DNA of 64,000 bases from [Muricauda] lutisoli (nom. illeg.). Lineage in GTDB: Bacteria > Bacteroidota > Bacteroidia > Flavobacteriales > Flavobacteriaceae. The notes under the pieces were generated by a model that saw only the letters and a program-made list of their open reading frames with translations, was not told the origin of the DNA and ran no database searches. This document shows, piece by piece, positions 38,318-46,617 of this stretch (position 1 is the first letter of the stretch; each line of letters begins with the position of its first letter). The position numbers and the translations under genes are program-made. Location: NCBI RefSeq assembly GCF_017313105.1, contig NZ_JAFLND010000001.1, forward strand, positions 930,001-994,000, read 5' to 3'.

Positions 38318-41179
38318 TTAAACTGCTCGTTTAATTTTTTGATTTGTATTGTCCAATTCTTTCTTTAAAAACTTAGCCGTGTAGCTTTTGTCGTCTTTCG
38401 CAACTTCTTCTGGAGTTCCCGCTGCAACAACTGTTCCACCACCTCTTCCTCCTTCGTATCCAATGTCTATTATATGGTCCATCATTTTTATAACGTCCAT
38501 ATTATGTTCTATCACCAATATGGTATTGCCTTTATTCACTAGGCGCTCAAGTACTTCCATAAGTACCCGGATATCTTCAAAATGTAAGCCTGTGGTCGGT
38601 TCGTCGAGGATGTAAAACGTGTTTCCAGTATCTCTTTTGGAAAGCTCTGTTGCCAATTTCACCCTTTGGGCCTCTCCACCAGAGAGGGTAGTGGATTGCT
38701 GTCCTAAAGATATATAACCCAAACCTACATCTTTTATTGTCTTAAGTTTACGATGAATTTTTGGAATATTCTCAAAGAAATCCACTGCTTCGTTGATGGT
38801 CATCTCCAACACATCCGCAATGGATTTTCCCTTGTAGCGTATTTCCAAGGTTTCCCGGTTAAATCTTTTGCCATTACAAGTCTCGCATTCCACGTAAACA
38901 TCGGGCAAAAAGTTCATTTCTATGACTTTGAGCCCCCCACCTTGACAGGTCTCACATCTTCCACCTGCCACATTAAAGCTAAAACGGCCAGGTTTGTAGC
39001 CGCGAATGGTAGCTTCCGTGGTTTTGGAGAAAAGTGAACGTATTTCACTAAAAACACCTGTATAGGTGGCTGGATTTGACCTTGGTGTACGCCCAATCGG
39101 TGATTGGTTGATATCAATGACCTTGTCTATGTGCTCCAGCCCTTTAATTTTTTTGTAAGGCATCGGTTTTTTAACTCCATTAAAGTAATGGGCGTTCATA
39201 ATAGGGTAGAGGGTTTCGTTTACCAAAGTGGACTTGCCACTGCCCGATACTCCCGTGACCCCTATTAGGTTTCCCAAAGGGAAATCCACGGTAACATTCT
39301 TAAGGTTGTTGCCCGTACAACCGGATAGGGTGATTTTTTTGCCCGTTCCCTTGCGTCTTTCCTTAGGTACGGGAATTTCCATCTCGCCCGTAATGTACTG
39401 TGCCGTGATGGTGTGGTGGTCGATAAGTTCTTTTGGACTTCCTTCAGAAATGATTTCACCCCCATGTTTTCCTGCTTTTGGGCCAATGTCGATAACATGG
39501 TCGGCACATTCGATCATATCCCGGTCGTGTTCCACTACGATTACAGAATTACCAATATCGCGAAGTGCTTCCAGGGAATGGATCAGTCGTTCGTTGTCAC
39601 GTTGGTGCAAACCTATACTTGGTTCATCCAAAATGTAGAGCACTCCCACCAATTGCGAGCCGATTTGGGTGGCCAATCGGATGCGCTGTGCTTCGCCTCC
39701 CGACAACGATTTGGAGCTTCGGTTCAATGAGAGGTAGTCAAGCCCCACATCCAATAAAAAACCAACTCGGGCCTTAATTTCCTTAATGATTTCCTCGGCG
39801 ATTTTCTTTTGGTTCCCCTCCAAGGTATCTTCCAAATGTTTGAAGAAGTTGGCAAGTTCGGCAATGTCCATCTGGGCCAACTCCGCAATATTTTTACCAT
39901 CTATTTTAAAATAGAGGGATTCTTTTCGCAATCGGGAACCTTCACAAGCAGGACATTCCACCTTGTCCATATACTCCTTCGCCCATCGTTTTATAGATGT
40001 CGAGTTGGCTTCTTCGTACTGTGTTTTGATGAAGTTGGAAATGCCCTCGTAATCAATTTTGTACTGTCTTTTTACACCCAGGCTTTTGGAATCCACTTCA
40101 AAACTTTCCTTACCGCCATTTAAAATAACGTTCATGGCTTCTTCTGGAATCTTTTCAATTGCATCCGATAGGTCAAAATTGTAGCGTTGTGCAATAGTTT
40201 CCAATTGTTTGAAGGCCCAGGATTTTTTGTATTCGCCAAGGGGAGCAAGTCCGCCGGATTTGATGGATACTTTTTTGTTCGGGATGATTTTATGCTCGTT
40301 CACCTGAAACACGTGGCCCAATCCGCTGCATTCGGGACACATCCCTTTTGGCGAGTTAAAGGAAAACGTATTGGGCTCAGGAGTGGGGTAGGAGATGCCC
40401 GATGATGGACACATTAAATCCCTACTGAAATACCTTGGCACGGATTCACCCTCCTCCAGAACCATGAGGACGTTGTCCCCACTGTACATGGCGGTGTTGA
40501 TGGTCTCGCTCAATCGTTTGTGGAAATCTTCACTATCGCCCACCTTTAAACGATCTATTACAATTTCGATATCGTGGGTTTTGTACCGGTCTACTTTCAT
40601 CCCCTTGGTGATGTCCATGATCTCACCATCCACTCGTACCTTTACAAAGCCTTGTTTAGCAATCTGCTCAAAAAGTTCGCGATAGTGCCCTTTTCTCGAT
40701 TTGATAATAGGGGCCAATACATTTATTTTTTTGTCTTTGTACGATGCAATGATCAAATCTTTGATTTGCTCATCGCTGTAGCTCACCATTTTTTCGCCCG
40801 TGTTGTAACTGTAAGCGTCACCAGCTCTGGCAAACAAAAGTCGGAGGAAGTCATAGACCTCGGTAATGGTGCCTACTGTGGAGCGAGGAGACTTTGAGGT
40901 TGTTTTTTGTTCAATGGCAATTACAGGGGACAACCCGTCGATTTTATCCACATCGGGGCGTTCCAATCCGCCCAAAAACTGTCTAGCGTAGGCCGAAAAA
41001 GTTTCAATATACCTTCGCTGGCCTTCGGCGTAGATGGTATCGAAGGCCAAAGAGGATTTTCCACTCCCGGAAAGCCCTGTGATCACGACCAGCTTTTCGC
41101 GTGGTATGGTAACATCTATATTTTTGAGATTATGGACCCTTGCGCCCTTAACCTCAATATTTTCTTCGTAATTGATCAT
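38318..41179 (-). CDS. uvrA: UvrABC excinuclease subunit A
   Basis: Damage-recognition ATPase of nucleotide excision repair, 953 residues. Two ABC ATPase modules are present: [14 protein letters not shown] and [14 protein letters not shown] as Walker A motifs, with SLSGGEAQR and TLSGGEAQR signatures. The zinc modules are intact (CPSSG with CPECSG, then CETCQGG with CETCNG). A -7 element precedes it. I see no copy of the LexA-like operator found at 45719-45797 in front of it. Confidence 0.97.
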   Translation of the reverse strand: MINYEENIEVKGARVHNLKNIDVTIPREKLVVITGLSGSGKSSLAFDTIYAEGQRRYIETFSAYARQFLGGLERPDVDKIDGLSPVIAIEQKTTSKSPRSTVGTITEVYDFLRLLFARAGDAYSYNTGEKMVSYSDEQIKDLIIASYKDKKINVLAPIIKSRKGHYRELFEQIAKQGFVKVRVDGEIMDITKGMKVDRYKTHDIEIVIDRLKVGDSEDFHKRLSETINTAMYSGDNVLMVLEEGESVPRYFSRDLMCPSSGISYPTPEPNTFSFNSPKGMCPECSGLGHVFQVNEHKIIPNKKVSIKSGGLAPLGEYKKSWAFKQLETIAQRYNFDLSDAIEKIPEEAMNVILNGGKESFEVDSKSLGVKRQYKIDYEGISNFIKTQYEEANSTSIKRWAKEYMDKVECPACEGSRLRKESLYFKIDGKNIAELAQMDIAELANFFKHLEDTLEGNQKKIAEEIIKEIKARVGFLLDVGLDYLSLNRSSKSLSGGEAQRIRLATQIGSQLVGVLYILDEPSIGLHQRDNERLIHSLEALRDIGNSVIVVEHDRDMIECADHVIDIGPKAGKHGGEIISEGSPKELIDHHTITAQYITGEMEIPVPKERRKGTGKKITLSGCTGNNLKNVTVDFPLGNLIGVTGVSGSGKSTLVNETLYPIMNAHYFNGVKKPMPYKKIKGLEHIDKVIDINQSPIGRTPRSNPATYTGVFSEIRSLFSKTTEATIRGYKPGRFSFNVAGGRCETCQGGGLKVIEMNFLPDVYVECETCNGKRFNRETLEIRYKGKSIADVLEMTINEAVDFFENIPKIHRKLKTIKDVGLGYISLGQQSTTLSGGEAQRVKLATELSKRDTGNTFYILDEPTTGLHFEDIRVLMEVLERLVNKGNTILVIEHNMDVIKMMDHIIDIGYEGGRGGGTVVAAGTPEEVAKDDKSYTAKFLKKELDNTNQKIKRAV

Positions 41180-41195
41180 AAATCATAGCAAACCT

Positions 41196-41203
41196 CAAAA
41201 GTA
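41196..41203 (-). promoter_or_regulatory. Candidate -7 element TACTTTTG for uvrA
   Basis: Minus-strand TACTTTTG (plus strand CAAAAGTA) lies 17 bases before the uvrA ATG, with no clear -33 partner. Confidence 0.5.
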
Positions 41204-41282
41204 GCGATTTGAGACGTAAAAAGGAAGTGGCCCGGGGTTTCGTTTTTGATACCGAAAAATGCAAGGAGCCTTATTTTTCACA

Positions 41283-43031
41283 TCAAATTATGAGACGTAC
41301 CCCGCCCAAATCCTGTAAAGGGTATGGGAATCTGTCACTAGGGCTCCCAATGAACATAAAATTGATGGGAATGTTCCATTTTTCGGATAGTTCTTTTATC
41401 AAATTTGGGGTAAACTCCCCATGTAATTGGATAAATTCAACTTTGATTTCGGGATACTCCCTGTCCAACACATTCAAGTCAGACACAAAGTTATCCGTGG
41501 CCTTTTCCCCTTCAGGAAAAACGGATACAATTTTTAATTTCCGTGTATGCTCATTATTTCGAATATAAAGCAACACTTTGTTTAGGGCCGCCACATCATC
41601 CTTTTTAGTGAAATAAACAAACTCTTGGTCGTTGATGCGGTCGATCACCTGATTGATGCCACGATAGGATTTAAGTAAAAAACGGTTGACGGGATCAAGA
41701 AAATATCGAATCAATCGCAACAGCAACTTTAAAAGGGCCGTTCTGTTGAGCATTACCAAAACCAAGGCGATGGTGGGAATAAAGTATTCCATGAATACAG
41801 CCAGGTAATCCGGGTTTAGCAATATGTTGCCCACCAAGGCCAAAATTACCGCAGCAATGGCAATCAATAGGGATAACCAACCAGAACGCTCAGGTCTAGG
41901 TAGATTTTTGCGTCTAACCTTCAACAAAATATTACCAATGCCAAAAAGTGCCATCACCGACAAAAATGCTATCGTGTAAACGCCCGCCAATGCCTCCAGG
42001 TTTCCTTCGGTAATCAATAGGATAGAGACACACAGCATAAAGAAAACTATGGCGATGCGATAAGTACTTCCATTTTTATTTCTTTTTAAAAGAAATGGGG
42101 GTAAAATTCTATCCAATGTAATACGCTCCACCAAACCAGACACACCCACAAAAGAGGTGAGTACGGCACCGCTTAATACCAACACAGCATCCACGGAAAC
42201 CAAAAACGATAGCCAGGAACCGCTTACTTGGTTCCCCATGATGGACAACAAGGCTTCACTGTTGGATTCTATATCCGAGATGGGTAGTACGGCCAAGGCC
42301 AAAAACGCGATCAAGGGATTAAAAATGGTGACCACCACCCACATGTTGCGCAAAGTTTTTGGGAACACTCCTTTTTTCTGTTCCTCAACAAAGTTGGCTG
42401 AACTTTCAAAACCGCTGATTCCCAACATGGCGGCAGAAAAACCAAAAAAGAGGGCCATGGGCAAGGCTCCGTGCTTTACGGGCAATGCATTGTTGTTGGA
42501 AAACACTTCCCATCCATGTTCAAAAAGGTAAATACCTGCAAAGGAGGACAATAATATCAAAGAGGATAAGTGAAAAATGAATATAGCTATGGCAACTTTA
42601 GAGGATTCACCAATACCGATGATCACTAACCCCATAAAAATGGCCAGCAGACAAATAGTGGCCAAAATAACAGGAAGCTGGGGTACGATATTCTTAAGAT
42701 ATGCCATGGCTTCATTGGCAGAAATCACAGCAGTTGCCATGTAAGACAATAACGTAAGGGATGCAGCCAAAGATGCCATGCTTTTACTGGTAGTATTGAG
42801 CAGGGCATTGTATGCACCACCGTTCATAGGAAGGGCTCCGACCACTTCGCCATAGATTTTTCGAAATAAAAAGAGAACGACTCCTACGATGAGTAAAGAA
42901 ATCCATGCGTATTGACCGGCATGTAAGACGGCCAAGGCCGACACGTAAAGGCATGATGAACTGATGTCGTTACCACTAATGGACGTTGAGGCCAACTCTC
43001 CGAGCTTTGCTCTAAGTTTGTGTGGTTCCAT
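41283..43031 (-). CDS. APC-family amino-acid permease with cytoplasmic C-terminal extension
   Basis: 582 residues. About twelve transmembrane helices lie within residues 20-435, with the APC motifs ISGNDISSS near the first helix and ALPMNGGAYN. A roughly 140-residue soluble C-terminal tail follows (about 445-582), a common regulatory extension of this transporter branch. Substrate unknown. Not in a clear operon: uvrA lies 104 bases downstream and a divergent gene 78 bases upstream. Confidence 0.88.
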   Translation of the reverse strand: MEPHKLRAKLGELASTSISGNDISSSCLYVSALAVLHAGQYAWISLLIVGVVLFLFRKIYGEVVGALPMNGGAYNALLNTTSKSMASLAASLTLLSYMATAVISANEAMAYLKNIVPQLPVILATICLLAIFMGLVIIGIGESSKVAIAIFIFHLSSLILLSSFAGIYLFEHGWEVFSNNNALPVKHGALPMALFFGFSAAMLGISGFESSANFVEEQKKGVFPKTLRNMWVVVTIFNPLIAFLALAVLPISDIESNSEALLSIMGNQVSGSWLSFLVSVDAVLVLSGAVLTSFVGVSGLVERITLDRILPPFLLKRNKNGSTYRIAIVFFMLCVSILLITEGNLEALAGVYTIAFLSVMALFGIGNILLKVRRKNLPRPERSGWLSLLIAIAAVILALVGNILLNPDYLAVFMEYFIPTIALVLVMLNRTALLKLLLRLIRYFLDPVNRFLLKSYRGINQVIDRINDQEFVYFTKKDDVAALNKVLLYIRNNEHTRKLKIVSVFPEGEKATDNFVSDLNVLDREYPEIKVEFIQLHGEFTPNLIKELSEKWNIPINFMFIGSPSDRFPYPLQDLGGVRLII

Positions 43032-43084
43032 GAATGCTGGTTTATAAAACCGACAACGAAGTTAGGGCTTACAACCAAAAATTC

Positions 43085-43092
43085 TAAATTTG
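43085..43092 (+). promoter_or_regulatory. Candidate -7 element TAAATTTG
   Basis: Exact TAnnTTTG match 16 bases before the ATG at 43109, giving a short leader. Confidence 0.55.
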
Positions 43093-43108
43093 AGAACAGA
43101 AAATAATT

Positions 43109-43642
43109 ATGATTATGAAATTATTGGGCATTGGCTCCAGAATAGACCACCCGGAATATGGCAAGGGTGTGGTCACTAACGTATCATCCAAACATTATTG
43201 GGTTACCTTTTTGGAAAACGGGTTGGAAACCATAGATCTCGATGCTGATTTTGAAGTAATCGAAGGTGTGGAGGACGAAGTGGACAGTGTAAGTTTTTTT
43301 GATGTGGAACGCTCCTTGGTGAAAATACTGGAGAAATGGAGCGACACCCATGAAAAAGTGGCCATAGCGGATAAATGGAAAGGCGGGAAACTGATTTTGG
43401 AACCCGATGATGGCACAGCAAACAAGGAAATGCCGATTGAGACTTTTTTCCATAAAATTGTAATGGTGCGCGATCGCATCCGTGTGATGGAGCAAAAGAT
43501 TAACAGCAGCAAGAACCTGGAAGACCAAGAAAAAGTGTATCTACAGCAATATATCACACGTATTTATGGTAGCTTAACCAGTTTTAATGTGCTGTTCAAA
43601 ACCAAAAGCGACCATTTTGTGGGGGAGAGGGGAAAGGGATAA
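43109..43642 (+). CDS. Conserved protein with a Tudor/KOW-like N-terminal domain
   Basis: 177 residues (the second ATG at 43115 is equally possible). The N-terminal domain (about 5-50: GIGSRIDHPEYGKGVVTNV, then WVTFLENGLETIDL) aligns with the C-terminal Tudor-like domain of the UvrD helicase at 20711-23041 (GARVNHTRFGRGKI). The rest is helical and charged (about 60-175). I do not recognise the whole protein. It is convergent with the DUF4130 repair gene with no spacing, and close to uvrA. A nucleic-acid or RNA-polymerase contact is an inference only. Confidence 0.72.
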   Translation: MIMKLLGIGSRIDHPEYGKGVVTNVSSKHYWVTFLENGLETIDLDADFEVIEGVEDEVDSVSFFDVERSLVKILEKWSDTHEKVAIADKWKGGKLILEPDDGTANKEMPIETFFHKIVMVRDRIRVMEQKINSSKNLEDQEKVYLQQYITRIYGSLTSFNVLFKTKSDHFVGERGKG

Positions 43643-44419
43643 TTAAACCGCCTCCTTTTTCTCACTCAAATATTTCCAATATCGTTTTGGCACATGTTGG
43701 GTATGTAATTTAGGATTGATACGTGAAGAGATATTGGTGCTTTTAAAATAATCGTTCCAAAGGGTCTGGTATTCGTATTCCTCATGTGTAAAGACGTCAC
43801 TTTTCGCGGTTTTGTTGTGATGTATGTCCTTTAAGTTCAAGGAAACCATCTCCACATGGTCCAAATCGTAATAAATACCATATTTGCGTTTTACATCGTA
43901 GATCAGCCATTTTTGGTCCGCGTACCGATCACGAAAATGTTTGGAGATTAAGGGCAATACATCAAAATCGGGTTCAATATTGGCAAAATATATATCGTCC
44001 TTGGTCAATTGAAACCTAACAAAAGCTTCCATTCGATGCTTTTCACGTCCCACTTTTCTGGCCAGTTGGGCTATGTATAGTACAGTGCTGTCCGAATAAT
44101 CCAAATACTTGCCATTTTTGGTGCGCATTAATTTTTGAATATAGGAGTAAAGCATCATTTCCACGCCTTCGGTTTCGCTCAAAAAAGCAAAATAGACGTT
44201 CGAAATGGCGTTGTGGCTCCTGTTGCGGATACCGTTCCAAACTCGTTTGGCTTTTTCTACATGGGTAAAAACGGTTTCGGTTTCTGAAAACAATCCGTTT
44301 TGGGATTGATTGTTCTTTTGAATGTCCGCCACATTGATCTTTTCATCAAAGGCGACGAAAACGGCGGTCAAGAATCCGTTAAAACTACCGTCATAAATTA
44401 AGGTTGTTGAAGCATTCAT
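43643..44419 (-). CDS. Putative DNA-repair protein, DUF4130 (TIGR03915 family)
   Basis: 258 residues. Recognised by STLIYDGSFNGFLTAVF at the N-terminus and VGREKHRMEAFVRFQ with KYGIYYD in the middle, the DUF4130 signature. It is paired with the radical-SAM protein just upstream, a pairing conserved across bacteria and long predicted to be a DNA modification or repair system. This version ends with the usual SSRINPKLHTQHVPKRYW and lacks the uracil-DNA-glycosylase-like extension present in some members. Biochemical activity is unproven. Confidence 0.88.
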   Translation of the reverse strand: MNASTTLIYDGSFNGFLTAVFVAFDEKINVADIQKNNQSQNGLFSETETVFTHVEKAKRVWNGIRNRSHNAISNVYFAFLSETEGVEMMLYSYIQKLMRTKNGKYLDYSDSTVLYIAQLARKVGREKHRMEAFVRFQLTKDDIYFANIEPDFDVLPLISKHFRDRYADQKWLIYDVKRKYGIYYDLDHVEMVSLNLKDIHHNKTAKSDVFTHEEYEYQTLWNDYFKSTNISSRINPKLHTQHVPKRYWKYLSEKKEAV

Positions 44420-44452
44420 AGCGCTTATATTTTGTGTTTTTTTGTGTCACTA

Positions 44453-45715
44453 TTAATTGAATAATGACAATTGCGTGCTGTACTGATTCCGAAATTTCCC
44501 AGAGGAGTTTTGTAGTATCATACCTTTTATTTTATCCGCGTCCAAGTCGCGACGCTCCCAATGCCGGGAGTCGCATACCATGAAATATTGTGCACGGTTG
44601 AGGGCCACACCAATCTTTTTGAGATGGTCCCAGTTCAATTTCCTAAACTTTCTTGCTTTTATAATTTTGTCCACCGAGCGCATGCCAATGCCTGGAATTC
44701 GGGCCAAAAGGCGCTTATCTGCCGTATTTACATCCACTGGAAAATGATGAAGGTTTCGCAAAGCCCAAGAGAGTTTCGGGTCCACATCCATGTCCAAGTT
44801 GGGATGCCGGTTGTTCAAGATTTCCCCGATGGAAAAGCCATAAAAACGCAACAACCAATCCGTCTGGTACAATCGGTTTTCGCGCAACATCGGCACTTGC
44901 GACCCAATGGCAGGCAAACGCGAGTCGTGGGTCACGGGAACGTACCCGGAATAGTATACACGCTTCATATGGAACGTTTTGTAATAATAGGCCGCGGAAT
45001 ACATGATATCCTTGTCCGATTCTCCAGATGCTCCTACAATCATTTGAGTGCTTTGACCCGCTGGCGCATATTTTGGGGTACTTTTTATGATTTCCCGCTC
45101 GGATTTATAACGTACGATTTCGTTTTTCACCTTCTCCATAGGTTTGGTGAAATCTTCATGCTTTTTGTCAGGCGCCAATAATTTGAGCCCAGAGATAGTG
45201 GGAACTTCAATATTTACGGAAAGCCGGTCGGCATAAAGCCCAGCTTCGTACATTAATTCATCGCTTGCCCCAGGGATTGACTTTAAATGGATGTATCCAT
45301 TAAAATTTTCCTCTTCACGAAGTTTTTTAGCTACGGATACCAAGCGCTCCATAGTATGGTCTGGACTTTTAAATATGCCGGAACTCAAAAAAAGTCCTTC
45401 AATATAATTTCTACGATAAAAATTGATGGTAAGATCGACCACTTCTTGCACCTTGAAAGCAGCTCTAGGCACATCATTGCTTTTTCGGGTAACACAGTAG
45501 GCACAATCAAAAATGCAATGGTTGGTCAACAAGATCTTTAATAGGGACACACACCGCCCATCTGCTGTGTAGCTATGACAAATTCCCATTTTGGAAGCAT
45601 TGCCCAACCCTTTTCCTTTATTGGTCCTATCGCTTCCGCTACTGGCACAGGAGACATCGTACTTGGCCGCATCTGCCAATATGTTCAGTTTTTCACGTAT
45701 CCTATCAAAATTCAT
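44453..45715 (-). CDS. Putative DNA modification/repair radical-SAM protein (TIGR03916 family)
   Basis: 420 residues from the ATG at 45715; the frame is open to a TTG at 45733, but that would use codons inside the operator. CxxxCxxC (Cys67, Cys71, Cys74, in CIFDCAYC) binds the [4Fe-4S] cluster that cleaves S-adenosylmethionine. A C-terminal helix-hairpin-helix (about 327-357, VDVNTADKRLLARIPGIG) suggests DNA binding. Together with the DUF4130 protein 33 bases downstream it forms a predicted DNA-repair pair. Its promoter and start are covered by inverted repeats shared with the divergent LexA-like regulator. Confidence 0.9.
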   Translation of the reverse strand: MNFDRIREKLNILADAAKYDVSCASSGSDRTNKGKGLGNASKMGICHSYTADGRCVSLLKILLTNHCIFDCAYCVTRKSNDVPRAAFKVQEVVDLTINFYRRNYIEGLFLSSGIFKSPDHTMERLVSVAKKLREEENFNGYIHLKSIPGASDELMYEAGLYADRLSVNIEVPTISGLKLLAPDKKHEDFTKPMEKVKNEIVRYKSEREIIKSTPKYAPAGQSTQMIVGASGESDKDIMYSAAYYYKTFHMKRVYYSGYVPVTHDSRLPAIGSQVPMLRENRLYQTDWLLRFYGFSIGEILNNRHPNLDMDVDPKLSWALRNLHHFPVDVNTADKRLLARIPGIGMRSVDKIIKARKFRKLNWDHLKKIGVALNRAQYFMVCDSRHWERRDLDADKIKGMILQNSSGKFRNQYSTQLSLFN

Positions 45716-45718
45716 AAC

Positions 45719-45733
45719 TTGGAAATATTCCAA
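45719..45733. promoter_or_regulatory. Operator-like inverted repeat O1
   Basis: TTGGAA-ATA-TTCCAA, six-base arms, perfect. It begins four bases before the radical-SAM ATG on the minus strand and covers its predicted transcription start. Confidence 0.8.
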
Positions 45734-45734
45734 T

Positions 45735-45742
45735 CAAATATA
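45735..45742 (-). promoter_or_regulatory. -7 element TATATTTG of the radical-SAM repair operon
   Basis: Minus-strand TATATTTG (plus strand CAAATATA), 20 bases before the ATG at 45715. It lies between O1 and O2 and touches the first base of O2, so a bound repressor should block it. Confidence 0.65.
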
Positions 45743-45756
45743 TGGATATAATCCAA
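45742..45756. promoter_or_regulatory. Operator-like inverted repeat O2
   Basis: ATGGAT-ATA-ATCCAA: arms TGGAT/ATCCA match perfectly around the same ATA spacer. Centre 23 bp from O1. Confidence 0.75.
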
Positions 45757-45759
45757 ATA

Positions 45760-45774
45760 ATGGAAATAATCCAT
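45760..45774. promoter_or_regulatory. Operator-like inverted repeat O3
   Basis: ATGGAA-ATA-ATCCAT, arms ATGGA/TCCAT around the same core with one inner mismatch. Centre 18 bp from O2, in the space between the two divergent promoters. Confidence 0.7.
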
Positions 45775-45781
45775 AAAAGTT

Positions 45782-45811
45782 TTTGGAAATATTCCAAAAT
45801 AGCTATATTTG
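45782..45811 (+). promoter_or_regulatory. Promoter of the LexA-like regulator
   Basis: -33 TTTG (45782-45785), 18-bp spacer, -7 TATATTTG (45804-45811), a near-ideal Bacteroidota promoter. The ATG follows 44 bases after. Operator O4 covers the -33 element. Confidence 0.75.
45783..45797. promoter_or_regulatory. Operator-like inverted repeat O4
   Basis: TTGGAA-ATA-TTCCAA, identical to O1 and extendable to eight-base arms (TTTTGGAA/TTCCAAAA). Centre 23 bp from O3. Overlaps the -33 box of the regulator, as expected for autorepression. Confidence 0.82.
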
Positions 45812-45855
45812 AGAATGGATTGTCACTTCGATATGTTCGATTTGATATTATCAAC

Positions 45856-46614
45856 ATGATGATGGAAAATGAAATAACCCTAAAACGATTTACCGATATC
45901 CGCAGGGAACTTGGCTACACTCAAACCGAGTTTGCCAAATTACTGGGGGTTAAAAATACCACGGCCGACATAGAGCGTGGTAGAACCAAGCTTTCCGGTA
46001 AAGTAGTGGCCGAACTTTTGAAGCAATTCAAAATAAATCCGTTATGGCTTTTCGGCGAAAGTGATCAAAAACATTTGGATACTTCCAAAACCAGTGTTAT
46101 TCCAAAAGTAGTTACGGTTGACAATTCCGAAAATGACAACATGGTGATGGTAAACGCCAAGGCTGCTGCAGGGTATCCACAGAATATTTCTGATACTAGT
46201 TGGTATAGGCAGTTGCCTGCTTTTGATATGCCCATTCCCGAGTTCCGAAATGCCACCTATCGTGGTTTTCAGGTTGAAGGAGACAGTATGCTTCCCAATT
46301 TAAGACCCAATGATTGGGTGTTGGCGCGTGCCATTGAACATATCGATCATGTGAGCCCCAATAAAATGTATGTTGTGGTATTGCAGGATTCAGTAATGGT
46401 AAAAAAAATAGAGCGCAAGCCCAATTCCAATAACATCACCTTGGTCTCTTTAAACGAAACCTACCCTCCGTACGAAATCAAACCTTTTCAAATACAGGAA
46501 ATCTGGGAGGTGAGCAGTAAATTGACCTTTAACGTGGATGCAACTACGGAAACTGGCTTGTTAAAACAACTTCAAGAATCCATGGAGGAGTTGAAAAAAC
46601 AAATTGCCAAGTAA
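45856..46614 (+). CDS. LexA-like self-cleaving repressor (XRE helix-turn-helix plus S24 peptidase)
   Basis: 252 residues from the first of three in-frame ATGs (45856, 45859, 45862). An XRE-type helix-turn-helix occupies about 12-65 (ELGYTQTEFAKLLGVKNTT). The S24/LexA domain has a cleavage site AAAGY with the Ala105-Gly106 bond, nucleophile Ser144 in GDSMLP and general base Lys183 in VMVKKIE. This is the layout of repressors that self-cleave on contact with RecA filaments. The frame stays open to 45742, but that would put coding sequence over the promoter and operators. Divergent from the radical-SAM repair pair. RecA dependence is inferred. Confidence 0.9.
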   Translation: MMMENEITLKRFTDIRRELGYTQTEFAKLLGVKNTTADIERGRTKLSGKVVAELLKQFKINPLWLFGESDQKHLDTSKTSVIPKVVTVDNSENDNMVMVNAKAAAGYPQNISDTSWYRQLPAFDMPIPEFRNATYRGFQVEGDSMLPNLRPNDWVLARAIEHIDHVSPNKMYVVVLQDSVMVKKIERKPNSNNITLVSLNETYPPYEIKPFQIQEIWEVSSKLTFNVDATTETGLLKQLQESMEELKKQIAK

Positions 46615-46617
46615 GTT

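Noticed and set aside
45742-45855. An N-terminal extension of the LexA-like gene that starts at ATG 45742.
   Set aside because: It would make the promoter, O2-O4 and the whole leader coding. The three tandem ATGs at 45856-45862 sit correctly after the promoter and directly before the helix-turn-helix.
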